The notes under the pieces were generated by a model. That model saw nothing but the letters and a program-made list of their open reading frames with translations, did not search any database and had not been told where the DNA came from. Both the position numbers and the translations under genes were made by a program. From positions 62,001-126,000 of the forward strand of contig MJGA01000009.1 of NCBI GenBank assembly GCA_001910725.1: 64,000 nt of DNA. The letters are read 5' to 3'. This stretch comes from Phanerodontia chrysosporium. Its lineage: Eukaryota; Basidiomycota; Agaricomycetes; Polyporales; Phanerochaetaceae. Each line of letters starts with the position of its first letter. The stretch's first letter is position 1. This document shows positions 61,355 through 64,000 of this stretch, piece by piece.

Positions 61355-61866
61355 AGTCGCGACGTAAACCCGCTGAGCCAGATACGAGCTATGTCCAATC
61401 AACTTCCAGCGAGTGGTGGTACCACGCGGACTCCTTGCCCGTGCCGAGTCTCTCGTGCGTTACGACAGGGTTTGGCGACGCACCCGAAGCGTACTGGCTG
61501 CGACATCCACTTGGACGGCCGCTTCCCCAATCTGTGTCCTGCTACTAGGTGCGCTTGACGGCCAGCTTGGAACAACCGGAACTATAACGCGAGACAGGCT
61601 TGTAGTTGAGCGCGGAGTCCAATCGGAAGAGGGGGTGGGCCAAGGAGCTTTCGATCAATGCTTAACCATCTTATGCTCGGCTACATGCTGGACTTCTGTG
61701 AACAGATCAATATGTTTGAACCAAAGAAACCACTGCGTACAATGAGCGGAAGTTGCTGCCTGACTTCGAGCTACGCAATAACTTAGTTCATGCTGAGGCG
61801 TGATGTATATCCTGGTTTCGTGAAACTACAAATACATTTTCGTGTGCACATGTATGGCGTCTGAAT
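61355..61866. other. intergenic region
   Basis: About 0.5 kb downstream of the beta-glucosidase stop. No supported feature. Confidence 0.4.
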
Positions 61867-63966
61867 TTACACGCCATTCCACTCGAAACCCTTCTTGAGG
61901 ATGAACTTCGCCTTCAGACTCAAGTCTTCCGGCGCGCTGCTGCGACCGACGCGCACGACATACTCTCCGCTCTCGACGACCCAACGCGCGATGCGCTCTT
62001 CCCAGTACGACACAGCGTACTTGTCGAGCTTCAGAGTAGCGGTGGCGGCCTGACCGGGTGCGATGTCGCGCAGCTTCGCGAAGGCCTTGAGCATGAGCGG
62101 CGGGTGCGTCAGCTCGGACGTCGTCGGCAGCGACACGTAGAGCTGTACGACCTCCGAGCCCGCGACGGGGCCCGTATTTTTGACCTTCACTGTGGCCGTG
62201 ACAGAGACGTCGCCGTTCGTGAAATTCGGTTCAGAGAGCGTCAGGTCGGAGTATTCGAAGATCGTGTATGAGAGCCCGTGACTGTAGACGGTGATTGTGA
62301 GATACACGACACATTCTGCCATGCAGTCACGTACCCGAAGGGGAACAAGGGTGCGATGCCCCTGTGGTGATAATGCTTGTATCCCTAGAAGAAGCTGTGA
62401 GCCACCCTGCTATCGCTGCTTCACATCACGAGACGCACCACAAAGAGGTCTTCGCCGTATCTGACCTTGCCGTGCTCGGAGTGGAAGTGGCCGTGACTCG
62501 GGACATCCTCGAGCTTCTTCGGGAACGTCAAGCTCAGCCGGCCGCTGGGGTTGACCTTGCCGGTGAGGACGTCGCCGAGCGCGGCACCGGTAGCGTTGCC
62601 GAGATACCAGCTGTGCACAATCGCGGGGACGTCGTCTGCCCATGGCATGGCGATGCTCGAGCCGCTCTGCGTGACAACGATGGTGCGCGGGTTCGCCGCG
62701 CGCACCTTGGCCACGAGCTCGTCAGTGCGGCCCGGGAGCGCGAGTGTCGTGCGGTCGTAGCCCTCGCTTTCCCAGTCGGCGTTCAGGCCGACGACGGCGA
62801 TGGCTACGTCGGCTTCGCTTGCGAGCTGCACCGCGCTGTCGAGGAGCTCGTCCGCGTCGCGCACCTCTGCGCCTCCCAGCTGCACGCCGGCGTTTGCGTC
62901 CATGATGGCCTCATTTGGGTCGTCGTCTGCCGGGGCGCGCACGTTGCAGAAGACGACGTGGATCTTGTGTGCGACGCCGGCCTTGAGAGGGAAGCGACCG
63001 TACTCTTCTTCCGAGCCACAGCTGAAGAAATATTCGCCTCGGCGCTGCTTGGTCCAGTTGTCGATGACGAGTTGGTCGTCGACGAAAAGCTGGAACGCAT
63101 AAGGTCAGTCTCTAACGGCGCGATATACGACATTCCACTGACCTTAGCCCGCCCGGACGCGATGAGTCCAAATTCGAAGAGCATGTCGCGGTCCCGCGGC
63201 TTGAGGAAGCCATCAAGCGTGAATGTCCAGCGTTTGGTGATGTTCTCGGGATAAGAGGTACTAAGAGCGCGTGAGACCCAGGCTACACCAGCGCATATAT
63301 ATGCCTACCTGATGAATATCCGGGTCTCGTCCACGTATTGAGTCTTGATGGGTTGGTTGAGAGGAGTCATAGATTCGTCGCTCTCATGTGAGAACCACGT
63401 GCAAGTCCAGCCGGGTTTCCCATCCTCGGTGACGAGGTCGTAGTCCAAGGTAGGCATGGTACGGTAAGCTAATTGTGACGGTGAGGAAGTTCCAATGACC
63501 AGGAACAACATGCAAACATACTCCTGGCGCCCTCAGAATACGTAATCTCCACATTGGGATCGACAGCATGAATCGCTTCTACGATACCATCGTATGGGCT
63601 GATGAAGTAACTGGATTTCAGTGCTGCAGAGCCGCCGCCACTGAGCACTCGAGCCTTGGCGTTACCACCGATGATGGCGACCTTCTTCAGCTCCTGGAAG
63701 CAGCCGAAAAACATGAGAGGGGCAACAAACATGATCTCGTAGGTGCTTACCTTTGGTTTGAGAGGAAGCAAAGCGCCGTCGTTCTTGAGCAGGACGATCG
63801 CCTGCGCAGCCAAGCTTTGCATGAGGGCGGAATCGGCCTCCGATTCTTTGGTACGCTCGATGCCGTCGCCATCGAGGACTTCCGGAGCCTCTTGGGCGCA
63901 CTTCTTCGTGAGCTCGAGCACCTTGCGGGCGCGCTCCTTCACGGTGCGGGCGGTGATTTTGCGACT
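61867..63966 (-). CDS. GH3 beta-glucosidase with PA14 domain (5' end beyond window)
   Basis: Exons 63966-63751, 63693-63522, 63468-63309, 63260-63143, 63089-62439, 62384-62335 and 62281-61867 (594 codons). A further upstream exon lies past base 64000, since 63967-64000 reads like an intron end (...gtatccag). Visible parts: the end of the GH3 N-terminal domain (ERARKVLELTKK), SIVLLKND-like AIVLLKNDGALLPL, VAIIGGNAKA and GGGSAAL of the GH3 C-terminal domain. A PA14 insert follows (TCTWFSHE, DGFLKPRDRD, LFVDDQLVIDNW), then GLNADWESEGYDRTTLALPGRTDEL, WYLGNATGAALGDVLTGKVNPSGRL, FPFGHGLSYT and a C-terminal fibronectin-III-like domain. It hydrolyses terminal beta-glucosyl residues, e.g. cellobiose. 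The signal peptide and nucleophile region are outside the window. Confidence 0.95.
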
Positions 63967-64000
63967 CTGGATACTGCACGACGCTCGTCAGCGTGGGCAG

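Overview
The window is nuclear DNA from a filamentous basidiomycete. It most resembles Agaricomycetes, probably a wood-decay polypore, although that genus-level reading is inference. Nearly every gene is split by canonical GT-AG introns of about 45-95 bp. The gene families (MYND zinc fingers, F-box proteins, BTB, SRPK, bestrophin-like channel, MFS, GH3 beta-glucosidase, chromovirus) are typical of such genomes. No operons, rRNA genes or CRISPR arrays were seen.

Layout. 1-0.8 kb: end of a MYND-finger gene. 1.9-4.8 kb (-): a large uncharacterised Agaricomycete protein. 4.9-6.0 kb: two clusters of palindromes whose stems vary but whose apex always carries a GATA core. 6.4-10.1 kb (-): an unknown 479-aa protein followed upstream by an intact five-exon DDE integrase gene. 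10.5-11.7 kb (+): BTB-like protein. 11.8-19.6 kb: a young Ty3/gypsy chromovirus on the minus strand with apparently identical 694-bp LTRs and a 5-bp target duplication. 19.9-22.2 kb: a second type of MYND gene with many frame breaks. 22.6-24.5 kb: F-box protein. 25.8-28.3 kb (-): SRPK-type SR-protein kinase. 31-38 kb: two F-box paralogs flanking a tail-to-tail pair of MYND paralogs. 38.8-44.9 kb: three related MFS transporter copies (two long but frame-broken, one relic). 45.3-47.0 kb (-): F-box/LRR-like gene. 47.5-49.7 kb (+): 12-exon bestrophin-like membrane protein. 50.1-51.4 kb: a large inverted repeat with Pol III-like boxes at its inner ends. 52.1-55.2 kb (+): Ser/Thr kinase. 57.6-58.3 kb (-): third F-box paralog. 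61.9 kb to the end (-): GH3 beta-glucosidase running off the window.

Two themes stand out. First, lineage-expanded regulatory families (MYND, F-box) occur as close paralogs that keep exon structure or length. Second, most frame breaks in otherwise good genes are single missing bases in short homopolymers. Either many accessory genes are decaying or the assembly has systematic 1-nt deletions. The genes do not form one pathway. The regions most worth following up are the GATA-core palindrome arrays, the integrase gene with its unknown neighbour, the recoding features of the retroelement, and the Pol III-box inverted repeat.
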